From contig CALMKO010000294.1 of assembly GCA_937867415.1 (NCBI GenBank), positions 1 to 52,978 on the forward strand: DNA of 52,978 nt, in the 5' to 3' direction. The notes beneath the pieces are model-generated. The model saw nothing but the letters and a program-made list of their open reading frames with translations. It was not told where the DNA came from and searched no databases. A program made the position numbers and the translations under genes. Positions 16,304 to 25,001 of this stretch are shown one piece after another. Position 1 is the first letter of the stretch. Every line of letters begins with the position of its first letter. The DNA comes from an uncultured Verrucomicrobiota bacterium. Lineage in GTDB: Bacteria > Verrucomicrobiota > Verrucomicrobiia > Verrucomicrobiales > Akkermansiaceae.

Positions 16304-17701
16304 TTAGGGACTGATGGCAAGGTTACGTGGCAGTCGCTGGAGCCCTTGGGCGATGTTCCCTGAGTCCAACCAATAGCCGGGAGCGCTCCCGCGCGATTCC
16401 TCGTCTCCGATGATGATCGGCACGCATGCGACGCCTTGGCTGGTGAGGGTTCTGAGAAAGTCCCGTTTGAGCGCATTCCAGCCGTTGAAAACGATCAGGC
16501 AGGATGTTAGATCATCCCGATGACGAAGCACAAGCCGTGAGAGGGCTTGGAAGTTATCGTGGCGCTCCGGCGTGACTCCGGCGAGGACTTCGAGCAGTTT
16601 CTCGCTGCGTTCCAAGCCCCGGCCCGCCGTGACCCGGTGGGCTTGGTCCTTGATGAACATCAAGTCGAGAAGCGAGGCGCTGGTATCGATGGTGGCGGCG
16701 AACGAGGCTGCGACGGAAATGCATTCTTCAAACTGGTGGTCAGTCCGGTTGCAGGAATGGGTGTCAACGATCAAGCCGTAGCGCGGGTAGAAGGTGTCCT
16801 CCAACTCCTTGACGATCGGGCGCCCCAGCCGGGCCCAACTTTTCCAATGAATCTGCCTGAGCGGATCCCCGGGGCGGTAGTCACGCAGGCCCACGAACTC
16901 TCCCGATGTGCCGATGGTATTGGTGTTCGCCTCGCCGGAGATCTTGAAGGCCGCACTGCCGGGGAGTTCGAGGGGAGGCAAGGGATAGCGCTTCGGGAGC
17001 ACCGTGAGGAGAGCGGCGGGCGCGGCGACCTTGCGACAACGCTGGAACAGCCCGAAGGGGTCCGGCAGCAATACGCGCAGATCGTCCAAACGGATCACCC
17101 CTCGGCGCAGCGGTGTCAGCTCGAGAGGGATGCGGTCGTGTTGGCCGTGTTTGATGTGCAATTCCTTTTTCGAAAATCCTCCGGAGAACGAAAGGTTGCC
17201 GAGAAGCAGCCAACACCATCTGAAGTAGGCGAACTTGCGGTCGAAGCCGTTCCGCTCCTCCTCGCCGGGTTCCCGTAGAATCGAAAAATCCTCAAGGCTG
17301 GGCCGGGGATCCGGGGGCGTGTCGCTGAGCCAAGCCCTGCGGATATCACCGCTGCCCAAGTGCCGGATCCTGACGTGGTAGTGCAGCGTTTCACCGGCGG
17401 TTGCGAAGCGGGGAAGTTCGCGTTTTCCTTCAAGCGATGCCTTGCGGAGCATCGCCCAAGCGCATCCGATCAACAACATCCCCAGGCTCAGGGAGAAGAG
17501 TTGATTGATCGCTGTCAGAGATTGCCCGAGTCCCAGACAGGTCGCCAGAGCCAACACCACTCCCAGAGTGATGCCGGCAGGGCGACAACGCCGGCTGAGG
17601 AAATGATGCAGTCCGGCGCTCCGGTGATAGATCCAGTGCAGCTTTGCAATCAGGCCCGTCGCGGGCGACTCGATCACGGGGGCTGGCGGGGCGATCTTCA
17701 T
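16304..17701 (-). CDS. DUF58 domain-containing protein
   Basis: The 465-residue protein has two hydrophobic segments near residues 35-75 (ITLGVVLALATCLGLG, then LFSLSLGMLLIGCAWAML). A beta-rich middle is followed by the DUF58 signature, VGLRDYRPGDPLRQIHWKSWARLGR, and KELEDTFYPRYGLIVD, leading into a von Willebrand factor A-like fold. DUF58 proteins act with MoxR ATPases, probably in assembly or metal insertion of envelope proteins. The ATG at 17699-17701 is 13 bases after the moxR stop, and the frame runs straight through the TAA at 16304-16306 into the transglutaminase frame. An upstream in-frame start at 17740 would overlap moxR by 26 bases and adds a basic, unconserved leader. Confidence 0.88.
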   Translation of the reverse strand: MKIAPPAPVIESPATGLIAKLHWIYHRSAGLHHFLSRRCRPAGITLGVVLALATCLGLGQSLTAINQLFSLSLGMLLIGCAWAMLRKASLEGKRELPRFATAGETLHYHVRIRHLGSGDIRRAWLSDTPPDPRPSLEDFSILREPGEEERNGFDRKFAYFRWCWLLLGNLSFSGGFSKKELHIKHGQHDRIPLELTPLRRGVIRLDDLRVLLPDPFGLFQRCRKVAAPAALLTVLPKRYPLPPLELPGSAAFKISGEANTNTIGTSGEFVGLRDYRPGDPLRQIHWKSWARLGRPIVKELEDTFYPRYGLIVDTHSCNRTDHQFEECISVAASFAATIDTSASLLDLMFIKDQAHRVTAGRGLERSEKLLEVLAGVTPERHDNFQALSRLVLRHRDDLTSCLIVFNGWNALKRDFLRTLTSQGVACVPIIIGDEESRGSAPGYWLDSGNIAQGLQRLPRNLAISP

Positions 17702-17714
17702 GGATCCACGAGTC

Positions 17715-18650
17715 CTACACCGGGACGGGTGTTTGTTCAATGAGATCCGCGACGATCTGGCGGGCGTGGATGCCAGAGTATTTCGCCTCGGGCACCAGCA
17801 CCAAACGGTGGGCGATCACATCGACCGCCAAGCTCTGGATGAGCTCCGGCGACACGAAATCGACCCCTTGGAAAACCGCCAGCGCTTGGGAAACCTTCAT
17901 CAATGCCAACGATGCCCGCGGGCTGGCTGCGAGCTGGACCGATGGATGGCCGCGGGTGGCTCCTACCAGAGTGACGATGTAGTGGCGGAGTTCGTCGCTG
18001 AAACGCACTTGTCGCGCTGCTGTCATGAGCTCAAGAATCTCCTCACGGCTGGCGACCGCGCCGAGTCGATCCACCGGATGGGTGTCGGTCTGATCGGATA
18101 GAATCGCCACCTCCTCGGCAGCACTGACGTATCCGAGCGAGCACTGCATCGCGAAGCGGTCCATCTGAGCTTCCGGCAAGGGATAGGTGCCTCGGAATTC
18201 CACAGGGTTCTGAGTGGCGATGACGAAGAAAAGCCCGTCAAGATCGTAGCGCTGCCCGTCGATCGTCGCTTGGCGTTCACCCATGGCCTCCAGCAAGGCG
18301 CTTTGGGTGCGTGGTGAGGCCCGGTTGATTTCATCAGCAAGCAGAATATCGGTGAAAACCGGTCCGGGATGGAATTTGAATTCCTGGGTGCGCGGATCCA
18401 ATACGGAGATCCCGAGGATGTCGGATGGAAGCAGGTCCGGAGTGAACTGCACGCGTCGGAATGCCGCGCTCGAGATGCTCTTGGCGATGGCCTTGGCCAG
18501 GGTGGTCTTGCCGGTTCCCGGAAAATCCTCCAGCAGCACGTGCCCACCCGAGATCATGCAGGCGAGGACCCGGCGGACCACTTCTTGCTGGCCGTGCATT
18601 ACGGAGCCGATGGCGGATTCCAAGCGCGCGGCGGTGTTTTTAATACTCAT
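17715..18650 (-). CDS. moxR: MoxR-family AAA+ ATPase (first copy)
   Basis: The 311-residue AAA+ chaperone-like ATPase has Walker A LLEDFPGTGKTTLAKAIA (near 36-53) and Walker B ILLADEINRASPRTQSALLEAMGE (near 103-126). ATQNPVEFRGTYPLPEAQMDRF gives sensor 1 and the arginine-finger region. MoxR ATPases remodel or activate partner proteins, commonly DUF58/VWA-domain proteins. The next two genes, DUF58 and the transglutaminase, are the classical partners and are separated by at most 80 bases. It starts 47 bases after pyrD on the same strand and may be co-transcribed with it. Confidence 0.93.
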   Translation of the reverse strand: MSIKNTAARLESAIGSVMHGQQEVVRRVLACMISGGHVLLEDFPGTGKTTLAKAIAKSISSAAFRRVQFTPDLLPSDILGISVLDPRTQEFKFHPGPVFTDILLADEINRASPRTQSALLEAMGERQATIDGQRYDLDGLFFVIATQNPVEFRGTYPLPEAQMDRFAMQCSLGYVSAAEEVAILSDQTDTHPVDRLGAVASREEILELMTAARQVRFSDELRHYIVTLVGATRGHPSVQLAASPRASLALMKVSQALAVFQGVDFVSPELIQSLAVDVIAHRLVLVPEAKYSGIHARQIVADLIEQTPVPV

Positions 18651-18697
18651 GGGTCATGAAATGGGCTTCAGGGGAGACAAGGCAATCCGTCCGGGGA

Positions 18698-19747
18698 TTA
18701 AAAGAGACGATTTCCGCCGGTTTGCAAGCCCCTTGCAAGTTCCCTGACCAGGGGTGGGCCCTGATAGATGAAAGAGGTGTAAATCTGAACCAGGCTGGCG
18801 CCGGCCTCGATCTTGGTCCGGGCATCCGCCAATGATGAGATCCCTCCCACGCCGATGATCGGGATGCGCGAGCCGAGATGACTTGCGAAGCAGCGCAGCA
18901 CTTCCGTGCTTTTTTCAAAGACCGGCCGCCCTGAGAGGCCGCCAGCCTCGGTCGCGCGCGGATGGCTGGAGACCTTGTCCCGATCCAGCGTGGTATTGGT
19001 GGCGATCAATCCATCCAGCCCACCTTTCAGAAAAACGTCGGCCAGATCCCGAATCTGGACCTCATCCAGATCGGGGGCGATTTTGAATAACAGCGGAACC
19101 TGCTTGCCGTGCTCGACGCTCAATCTCTGCTGCTCCGCTTTCAGGGTTTCTAACAACCTTGCGCTTGCCTCCGCGCCCTGAAGATCGCGGAGCCCGGGGG
19201 TGTTGGGGGATGAGAGGTTGACCGCCACATAATCGGCCACTGGATAGGCCTTGCGCAGGCATTCCAGATAGTCATCCGCCGCCCGCTCATTGGGCGTATC
19301 CTTGTTTTTTCCGATGTTGAAGCCGATGACTCCTCGGAAGGATCTGGAGCCGCGCACGTTTCTAACACCCGCATCGATGCCGGGGTTGTTGAATCCCATG
19401 CGGTTGATGATGGCTTCATGATCGATCAGCCGGAAGAGCCGTGGCTTGGGATTTCCGGCTTGGGGGCGCGGGGTGATCGTGCCGATCTCGATGCAGCCGA
19501 AGCCGAGATTTCCGAGCGCGTCGATCGTGTTCCCCTCCTTGTCCAATCCCGCCGCCAGACCGACTCGGTTGGGAAATTTCAAGCCCATCAGTTCGATGGG
19601 TTCGTGGTTCTCGGGCGCCGCGGCGGCAAGGTCCAGCAGACCCATTTTTTCCGCAAAGCGAAGCCCGCTCATGCTGAGGTGGTGAGCGGTCTCCGCGTCG
19701 AGGCGGAACAATCCTGAGCGGGCCAGGGGATAGATGGTTTCAAACAC
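18698..19747 (-). CDS. pyrD: Dihydroorotate dehydrogenase (quinone), class 2
   Basis: This membrane-associated FMN enzyme oxidises dihydroorotate to orotate in pyrimidine biosynthesis and passes electrons to quinone. The 349-residue length fits class 2. The N-terminal helices (FETIYPLARSGLFRLDAETAHHL) form the quinone and membrane tunnel. The core shows NRVGLAAGLDKEG, the FMN loop, and NRMGFNNPG. The catalytic Ser is in YVAVNLSSPNTPGLRDLQ, which marks class 2 (Ser) rather than class 1 (Cys). IIGVGGISSLADARTKIEAGASLVQIYT completes the phosphate site. The start ATG is at 19745-19747. The upstream region to 20050 is shared with the divergent sigma-factor gene. Confidence 0.96.
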   Translation of the reverse strand: MFETIYPLARSGLFRLDAETAHHLSMSGLRFAEKMGLLDLAAAAPENHEPIELMGLKFPNRVGLAAGLDKEGNTIDALGNLGFGCIEIGTITPRPQAGNPKPRLFRLIDHEAIINRMGFNNPGIDAGVRNVRGSRSFRGVIGFNIGKNKDTPNERAADDYLECLRKAYPVADYVAVNLSSPNTPGLRDLQGAEASARLLETLKAEQQRLSVEHGKQVPLLFKIAPDLDEVQIRDLADVFLKGGLDGLIATNTTLDRDKVSSHPRATEAGGLSGRPVFEKSTEVLRCFASHLGSRIPIIGVGGISSLADARTKIEAGASLVQIYTSFIYQGPPLVRELARGLQTGGNRLF

Positions 19748-20050
19748 GCCGCATCATGGATTGGGGATTGGCATTTTGTCGAACCTCTCATGGGTCAAAA
19801 TGTCTCATTCCGTGCGAAAAGTGCAATCATGACCGTTTTTGTCACGCCAAGGCAATTTCTGATGTTCTCACTGTCAGTGACTTATGGCGATTTCATCGCA
19901 GGCATAGGTCGTGCTCATGAAACGATTGGCTCATCGAAATACTCAGATTTAGATTTTTGTATTTACATTGTGTCCGCATTGAAGTTATTAAGAAAAAAGA
20001 GAATAAAATCCAATCGGTGACGATTCATCAATAAGCAACCCGCTCAAACC
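19748..20050. other. Divergent intergenic region between pyrD and the sigma-70 gene
   Basis: These 303 bases separate two divergent start codons. The half next to the sigma gene (about 19925-20035) is clearly more AT-rich than its surroundings (for example ttagatttttgtatttacattg and attaagaaaaaagagaataaaatcc), as expected for a promoter. No clean -10/-35 pair stands out. A 76-codon open frame crosses it (19790-20020) but has no coding character. The sequence just before the sigma ATG is gctcaaacc, without a Shine-Dalgarno motif. Confidence 0.5.
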
Positions 20051-20911
20051 ATGTCCTACGAATCAGACAGCAGCCTAAAGGTATACCTCCGGGAAATTTC
20101 GAAAACCCCACTTCTGAGTGCTGAAGAAGAGGTCGCCCTCGCCGAACGCATCAAACAAGGGGATCAAGAGGCCCGCTCGCACATGATCCGTGCGAACCTG
20201 CGCTTGGTGGTCAAGATCGCCCAGGACTATTCCAACTACGGAATGCCCGTCACCGACCTGATCTCGGAAGGAAACATCGGCCTGATGAAAGCTGTGGAGC
20301 GCTTTGATCCGGAAAAGGGAGGGAAGCTCTCGACCTATGCCGCCTGGTGGATCAAGCAGTCAATCAAGCGCGCACTGGCAAATCAATCCAAAACGATCCG
20401 GCTACCGGTTCACATGGTGGACAAGATCGCCAAGATGCGCCGGATTTCAGTGATTCTTGCCGAAGCGCTCGGCCGCGAGCCGACTGACGAGGAGCTGGCG
20501 GACGAGGTGGGGCTTCCCCATCGCAAGCTGGCCCTTCTTAGACAGGCATCCTATCGGCCGGCATCACTCGACGCCCCGATCAACGAAGGGGAGTCAACCG
20601 AGTTTGGCGAGGTGATCAGCGACGAACGCGCTGAAAATCCGCTCGATATGCTTTCCGACAAGAATCTTCACGGTGAGTTGGACGGATTGCTGTCCGTGCT
20701 CGACGAGCGTGAGCGCAGGATCATCGATAACCGCTTTGGTCTGAACGGTCGCAAAGCGCTGACCCTGGAGGAAGTGGGACGTGAGTTCGGGGTGACCCGT
20801 GAGCGGATCCGCCAGCTTCAGAACTCAGCCTTGAACAAAATGCGCCGTGCTCTCAGCAAAAAGGAAAAACCTCTTCCAAAGCCGCTGCTGGGCGACTTCG
20901 CTCCTGCATGA
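20051..20911 (+). CDS. RNA polymerase sigma-70 factor, group 2 (RpoD/RpoS-like)
   Basis: The 286-residue sigma factor lacks region 1.1. Region 1.2 (LKVYLREISKTPLLSAEEEVALAERI) is followed by region 2 (ANLRLVVKIAQDYSNYGMPVTDLISEGNIGLMKAVERFD, then KLSTYAAWWIKQSIKRAL with the -10 recognition helix). Region 3 begins RLPVHMVDKIAKM, and region 4 (DERERRIIDNRFGL...TLEEVGREFGVTRERIRQLQNSALNKMRRAL) carries the -35 recognition helix-turn-helix. The short N-terminus and compact length indicate a group-2 (alternative, possibly stationary-phase or general stress) factor rather than the primary sigma; this is inference. It has its own AT-rich promoter region and a strong terminator. Confidence 0.93.
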   Translation: MSYESDSSLKVYLREISKTPLLSAEEEVALAERIKQGDQEARSHMIRANLRLVVKIAQDYSNYGMPVTDLISEGNIGLMKAVERFDPEKGGKLSTYAAWWIKQSIKRALANQSKTIRLPVHMVDKIAKMRRISVILAEALGREPTDEELADEVGLPHRKLALLRQASYRPASLDAPINEGESTEFGEVISDERAENPLDMLSDKNLHGELDGLLSVLDERERRIIDNRFGLNGRKALTLEEVGREFGVTRERIRQLQNSALNKMRRALSKKEKPLPKPLLGDFAPA

Positions 20912-20936
20912 TTTTCCGGGTTCTGTTTCTAGTGTG

Positions 20937-20973
20937 ATACAGCGGCAGGTTGCTCCTGCCGCTGTATTTTTTT
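20937..20973 (+). terminator. Rho-independent terminator after the sigma-factor gene
   Basis: A 13-bp perfect stem (ATACAGCGGCAGG at 20937-20949 with CCTGCCGCTGTAT at 20955-20967) closes a five-base loop and is followed by a run of T residues. It is one of the strongest terminators in the window, isolating the sigma gene from the NRPS gene downstream. Confidence 0.93.
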
Positions 20974-21053
20974 GCGGGCTCCGGAGGATTTCTAGCAGAT
21001 GTAGGATCCAGCGATTTCCGCAGCGCCGGGAGGGTGAGATCCTATAGGGAGGG

Positions 21054-24000
21054 ATGTTATCTTTTCCACCAATGAGTGGACATTTCATTTCGGGTTGTCT
21101 AGGTTTCAGGATGTCGTCGTTACGGTCCATTTCCTCAGTGCAAGCCGCCATGCTTCGTGGTGCCTTGACGGATGCGGCCGGGAGAAATGTGGAACAGGTG
21201 GAGATCGACTTCAGCGCGGCGCTTACTACGGATCAGGTGATATCAGCGTGGACGGCTACCGTCGCGCAGACCGAGGCCCTGCGGGTGGCTTTTTCGTTTA
21301 GCAATGGTGAGCCGGACGGCTGGATGCCGGTGCAGGCGGCCGCGCCGATCCGCATCGAAAAAGGAAGCCCGGAGGCATGGGCCACCTGGCTGGCAAATGA
21401 CCGCACCGCCCCGCTGCCACTGGACGGCGGTCTTCCCTGGCGGCTTGTCATCTGGCCGGATTGTAAGAAATTGGTTTGGACCTTTCATCACGCTTTGTTA
21501 GATGGCCGCTCCTTGACGAAGATCCTCGGGAAATTCCAGGGTATCCTTCGCGGCGAAGCGGAGTCGGGAAATCTGGATCTAACGGATTTTAATCATCCGG
21601 GTCCTGAGGAGATCCTCGCCGCTGAGAGATTTCATCGGGCGGCATTCCGCACACTCGAGGCGAGCACGCTGGAGTTTCCTGCGGATTCAGGAGGTGCCGC
21701 CGCGCAGGTCACTCGGGAATTGGGGCCGGATGTCGCAGCGGCACTCGAGAATCGCGCATGCGCCATGCAGGTCACAGCGGCCACCCTCATCACTTGGGCC
21801 TGGGGGCAAGCGGTGGCCGCAGCATCGGGTGCGGCAGCCGTAGCACTGGGGCAGGTCCGGTCCGGTCCTCCGAGGCCGCGGCAAGTTGGTTTTTTCATGA
21901 ACACCGTGCCGGTGGTGGTCCGGCGCGTCACCGCAGGCCCGCTCCAGCAGGAATTGCTGGATTTCCGCAAGTATTTGTTAGATTTGCGGGCCATTGAAAA
22001 CGTCGCGGTGGAGCAGCTCCCCGCGGCGATTTTTCAAGAAACCCGGGGGCCCTGGCCTGCGGGGGTCTTGATGGTGGAGAAGGGGACTCTGCATGAGCAA
22101 GTCGGGAGGTCGGAGGTGATCGAGGCACTCAGCCTGCATGAATTCAGCGGCGAGCCCTTGCTTGCCAGCGCCTGGATCCATCCTGCGCTGCGGCTGGAAG
22201 TCGAGGTGGATGGTGCGTCCTGCGGTGCCTGTGCGGCGGCATCTCTTCTCGATCATTGGGCGGCCATCGTGACGGCGCTCGCAAACTCAACTTCGCCGGA
22301 TGCTGCCGAGGTCACTGCCCTGCCTGCGAAAATGCGCGACAGGATCGCCGGTTTGGAAAGCCGCGGTGACGCGCAAACGCAGTCACATTTGGCAATGGCC
22401 TGGCGCGGTGCGGTAAAGCGGCACGCTTCGGAATGCGCGGTCTGGACGCCGGATGTGGCATTGAGCTACGCCGAACTGGATGCCCAGGTGGAGCACCTGG
22501 CTGCCATCCTCCAGGAGGCGGGTGTGACCCGTGGGCAGACGGTCGCAAGCCTCCTGGCGAATCGCCGTCATCTTGCGCTGGTGACCCTGGCGCTCTCCCG
22601 TCTGGGGGGCATTCACGTGCCGCTTGACCCCGCGCTGCCCGTAGCACGCCAGCAGGTGATCCTCGACCATGCGGAACCCGTAGTCGTGCTCCGTGATTCC
22701 CCGGACTTGGGTGCGGAACTCCGCCTGCCCCAGGTGGTATGGGTCGATGGGGCGGCCGTGAAGTCCTGCGACACGGAGCTTTCCAAGGATCCGCGAGAGG
22801 TGCTTGCCATTTTATATACCTCGGGTTCCACGGGAACCCCAAAGGGGGTGATGATGGTCCATGGCGGAGTGGTCAATGAAGTAACGGAAATCGCCCGGCT
22901 CACAGACATCGCCCCAGGAGCGCGGGTCCTTCAATTCGCGTCGCCCGGATTTGACGCAAGCCTGGAGGAGGTTCTCGCCACGCTACTCAGTGGCGCCACC
23001 CTGGTTCCCCGTCCCGAGGAGATCACGGCGGACTTGGGATGTTTTCAGGATTTTATTCAACAAGCGGACATCACCGTTCTCGATCTTCCTACCGCATTCT
23101 GGGCGGCATGGAGTGCCTGGATGAGTGCCGAGAAGCGGACGATCCCTCAGAACGTGCGCACTGTCATCATCGGTGGCGAACGGGCCTCAGCCGCCGCGCT
23201 CCATCATTGGTTTGCCGCAGGCGGGCGCGCTCATCGTCTGGTCAATACCTATGGCCCGACCGAGGCGTCCATTGTCGGGACGGTGGAAATCATCGATGCG
23301 GATTGGAGTGAACCCGGGGAACCCGCGATCGGCCGTCCCTTGCCGGGAGTTTTCGCGCGGATCGCCGGTCCTTCAGGGGCGCTCCTTCCCGATGGCGCTG
23401 CGGGTGAACTTTGGCTGGGCGGGATCTGCGTGGGCGCGGGATATTGGAAGCGGCCGGACCTTAGCGCTCTCGCTTTCCAAGAGATGCAGGGCCTCCGGTG
23501 GTATCGGACGGGGGACAGGGTTTACCGGGATGCCGGCGGGAAGCTGCGTTTCCTCGGGCGCCAGGATGATCAACTGAAGATCCGGGGCAACCGGATCGAG
23601 CCGGACGAAGTCAGCCGAGTCCTTGAGGCCTATCCCGGGGTTTCGGCTGCGCATGCCGGACCGGTGAAAGGTCAGCAGGGAGAGCTTCATCTCGCAGCGT
23701 GGGTCCGCTGGAACGGGGGGCCACCAGAAGGGTGGCCGGGGCTGCTGGCTTCCCACGCCGCGAGCCATCTCGCGGGCGCGGCCGTGCCCACCCGCTGGGC
23801 GCAGGTGGAACAATTCAAACTGACGGAGCGGGGCAAGCTGGATCGCCGGGAACTGCCGGAACCGACACTCCGCGCAAGTCTCCACTCGGAGTCCGGACTA
23901 CCTGAAACGTTGACCGAAAAGCGACTTGCCGCGCTCTGGTCCGGCTTGCTGGGGGTGGAAATCATCGGCCGTGACGAGTCGTTTTTTGCCCTGGGCGGTC

Positions 24001-25001
24001 ACTCTCTGGCCGCGTTGCAGCTTTTTGCAGGCATTTACCGGGAATGGAAGGTCCGGATTCCCATGGCCTCGCTGATCCAGGCACCAACGCTGCGGATGTT
24101 GGCTGCGGTGCTCGACCAGGAGGGCGCTGGTGGCGGTGCTCCAGAGCGATCGATCGTGGTGCCAATCCGGTCTGAAGGCCACCTGCCGCCCTTGTTTTGC
24201 ATCCACGGTGGCGACGGCGGGGTGTTTTTCTATCGGGATCTATCGGAACACCTGCCTCCGGGGCGGCCATTGCTGGCCATCGAGGCACCCGCTTTGGCGA
24301 CCGAGGGCAAGGTGAAGTCGGTTTCCGTGGAGCAGACTGCTGCGGCCTACATCACTGCATTGCGCGCGCACCAGCCGGATGGTCCGTTCCATCTTGCGGG
24401 CTATTCCTATGGTGGCCTGCTGGTGTTCGAGATGGCCCGTCAACTCATCCAGACGAATGAGGTGGTGGCCTTCCTGGCGATGGTGGACACCATGAATCCA
24501 GCGACGTCGGTTAGAACGTATTCACTGTGGGAGCGGGGCAGGGTCTTCCTTGCCGCCCGCCAACATCTCACCGGGGCAAACCGCTTGCGCCGCCTCCTCA
24601 GGCGGTTCTGCGAAGGAGTGGTCACGTATGTTAGAGTTAGAAGAGAGATTCGCGCGGCCAGGACCGCTGGCATCACCGAGCCACACAGCACATTGAGGAT
24701 GCTGCAGGTCCGCGAAGCGCACTGGAGATCGATGGAGGCCTACAAGCCCGAGCCACTTGCCTGCAAGGTCACTTTGTTCAAATCCAAGGAGATCGATGAC
24801 AAATATGATGTTCCTGCCGACTATGGATGGAGCGGGGTGACGGCATCTCTGGAGATGGTCGAGGTGGACGGGGAGCATCTTGAGATCTTCGCTGCTGCAA
24901 ACGTGGCCTCGTTGGCCGGTGAAATCGACAAACGGCTCGAACAGTGCGTGATGTCTCAATCCACCACCAAGTCCTCCAGGCGGAGCCGTGCGATTTCATG
25001 A
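21054..25001 (+). CDS. Single-module non-ribosomal peptide synthetase (C-A-T-TE)
   Basis: Up to 1315 residues with a complete one-module layout. The condensation domain (about 25-400) has its active-site HHALLDG at 145-151. The adenylation domain (about 445-945) has LYTSGSTGTPKG near 587, NTYGPTEAS, YRTGDRVY, GRQDDQLKIRG and the late Lys motif LTERGKLDR. The carrier domain has FFALGGHSLAALQL (phosphopantetheine Ser about 984). The thioesterase (about 1065-1300) has GYSYGG (nucleophile Ser about 1118) and a late GEHLEIF His. Hand alignment to GrsA gives a pocket code of roughly D-A-E-D-I-G-T-I-V-K, closest in memory to lysine-type codes. A single module with a leading C domain suggests an N-acylated or otherwise capped amino acid, released by the TE. 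No tailoring or transport genes are adjacent. Start uncertain: ATG 21054 has its purine run too close; ATG 21111 (MSSLRSISSVQAAML) fits C-domain starts better. Confidence 0.9.
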   Translation: MLSFPPMSGHFISGCLGFRMSSLRSISSVQAAMLRGALTDAAGRNVEQVEIDFSAALTTDQVISAWTATVAQTEALRVAFSFSNGEPDGWMPVQAAAPIRIEKGSPEAWATWLANDRTAPLPLDGGLPWRLVIWPDCKKLVWTFHHALLDGRSLTKILGKFQGILRGEAESGNLDLTDFNHPGPEEILAAERFHRAAFRTLEASTLEFPADSGGAAAQVTRELGPDVAAALENRACAMQVTAATLITWAWGQAVAAASGAAAVALGQVRSGPPRPRQVGFFMNTVPVVVRRVTAGPLQQELLDFRKYLLDLRAIENVAVEQLPAAIFQETRGPWPAGVLMVEKGTLHEQVGRSEVIEALSLHEFSGEPLLASAWIHPALRLEVEVDGASCGACAAASLLDHWAAIVTALANSTSPDAAEVTALPAKMRDRIAGLESRGDAQTQSHLAMAWRGAVKRHASECAVWTPDVALSYAELDAQVEHLAAILQEAGVTRGQTVASLLANRRHLALVTLALSRLGGIHVPLDPALPVARQQVILDHAEPVVVLRDSPDLGAELRLPQVVWVDGAAVKSCDTELSKDPREVLAILYTSGSTGTPKGVMMVHGGVVNEVTEIARLTDIAPGARVLQFASPGFDASLEEVLATLLSGATLVPRPEEITADLGCFQDFIQQADITVLDLPTAFWAAWSAWMSAEKRTIPQNVRTVIIGGERASAAALHHWFAAGGRAHRLVNTYGPTEASIVGTVEIIDADWSEPGEPAIGRPLPGVFARIAGPSGALLPDGAAGELWLGGICVGAGYWKRPDLSALAFQEMQGLRWYRTGDRVYRDAGGKLRFLGRQDDQLKIRGNRIEPDEVSRVLEAYPGVSAAHAGPVKGQQGELHLAAWVRWNGGPPEGWPGLLASHAASHLAGAAVPTRWAQVEQFKLTERGKLDRRELPEPTLRASLHSESGLPETLTEKRLAALWSGLLGVEIIGRDESFFALGGHSLAALQLFAGIYREWKVRIPMASLIQAPTLRMLAAVLDQEGAGGGAPERSIVVPIRSEGHLPPLFCIHGGDGGVFFYRDLSEHLPPGRPLLAIEAPALATEGKVKSVSVEQTAAAYITALRAHQPDGPFHLAGYSYGGLLVFEMARQLIQTNEVVAFLAMVDTMNPATSVRTYSLWERGRVFLAARQHLTGANRLRRLLRRFCEGVVTYVRVRREIRAARTAGITEPHSTLRMLQVREAHWRSMEAYKPEPLACKVTLFKSKEIDDKYDVPADYGWSGVTASLEMVEVDGEHLEIFAAANVASLAGEIDKRLEQCVMSQSTTKSSRRSRAIS

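Noticed and set aside
19790-20020. A 76-codon open frame between pyrD and the sigma gene
   Set aside because: It is AT-rich with odd composition, no ribosome-binding signal and no resemblance to a protein family. It overlaps the expected promoter region.
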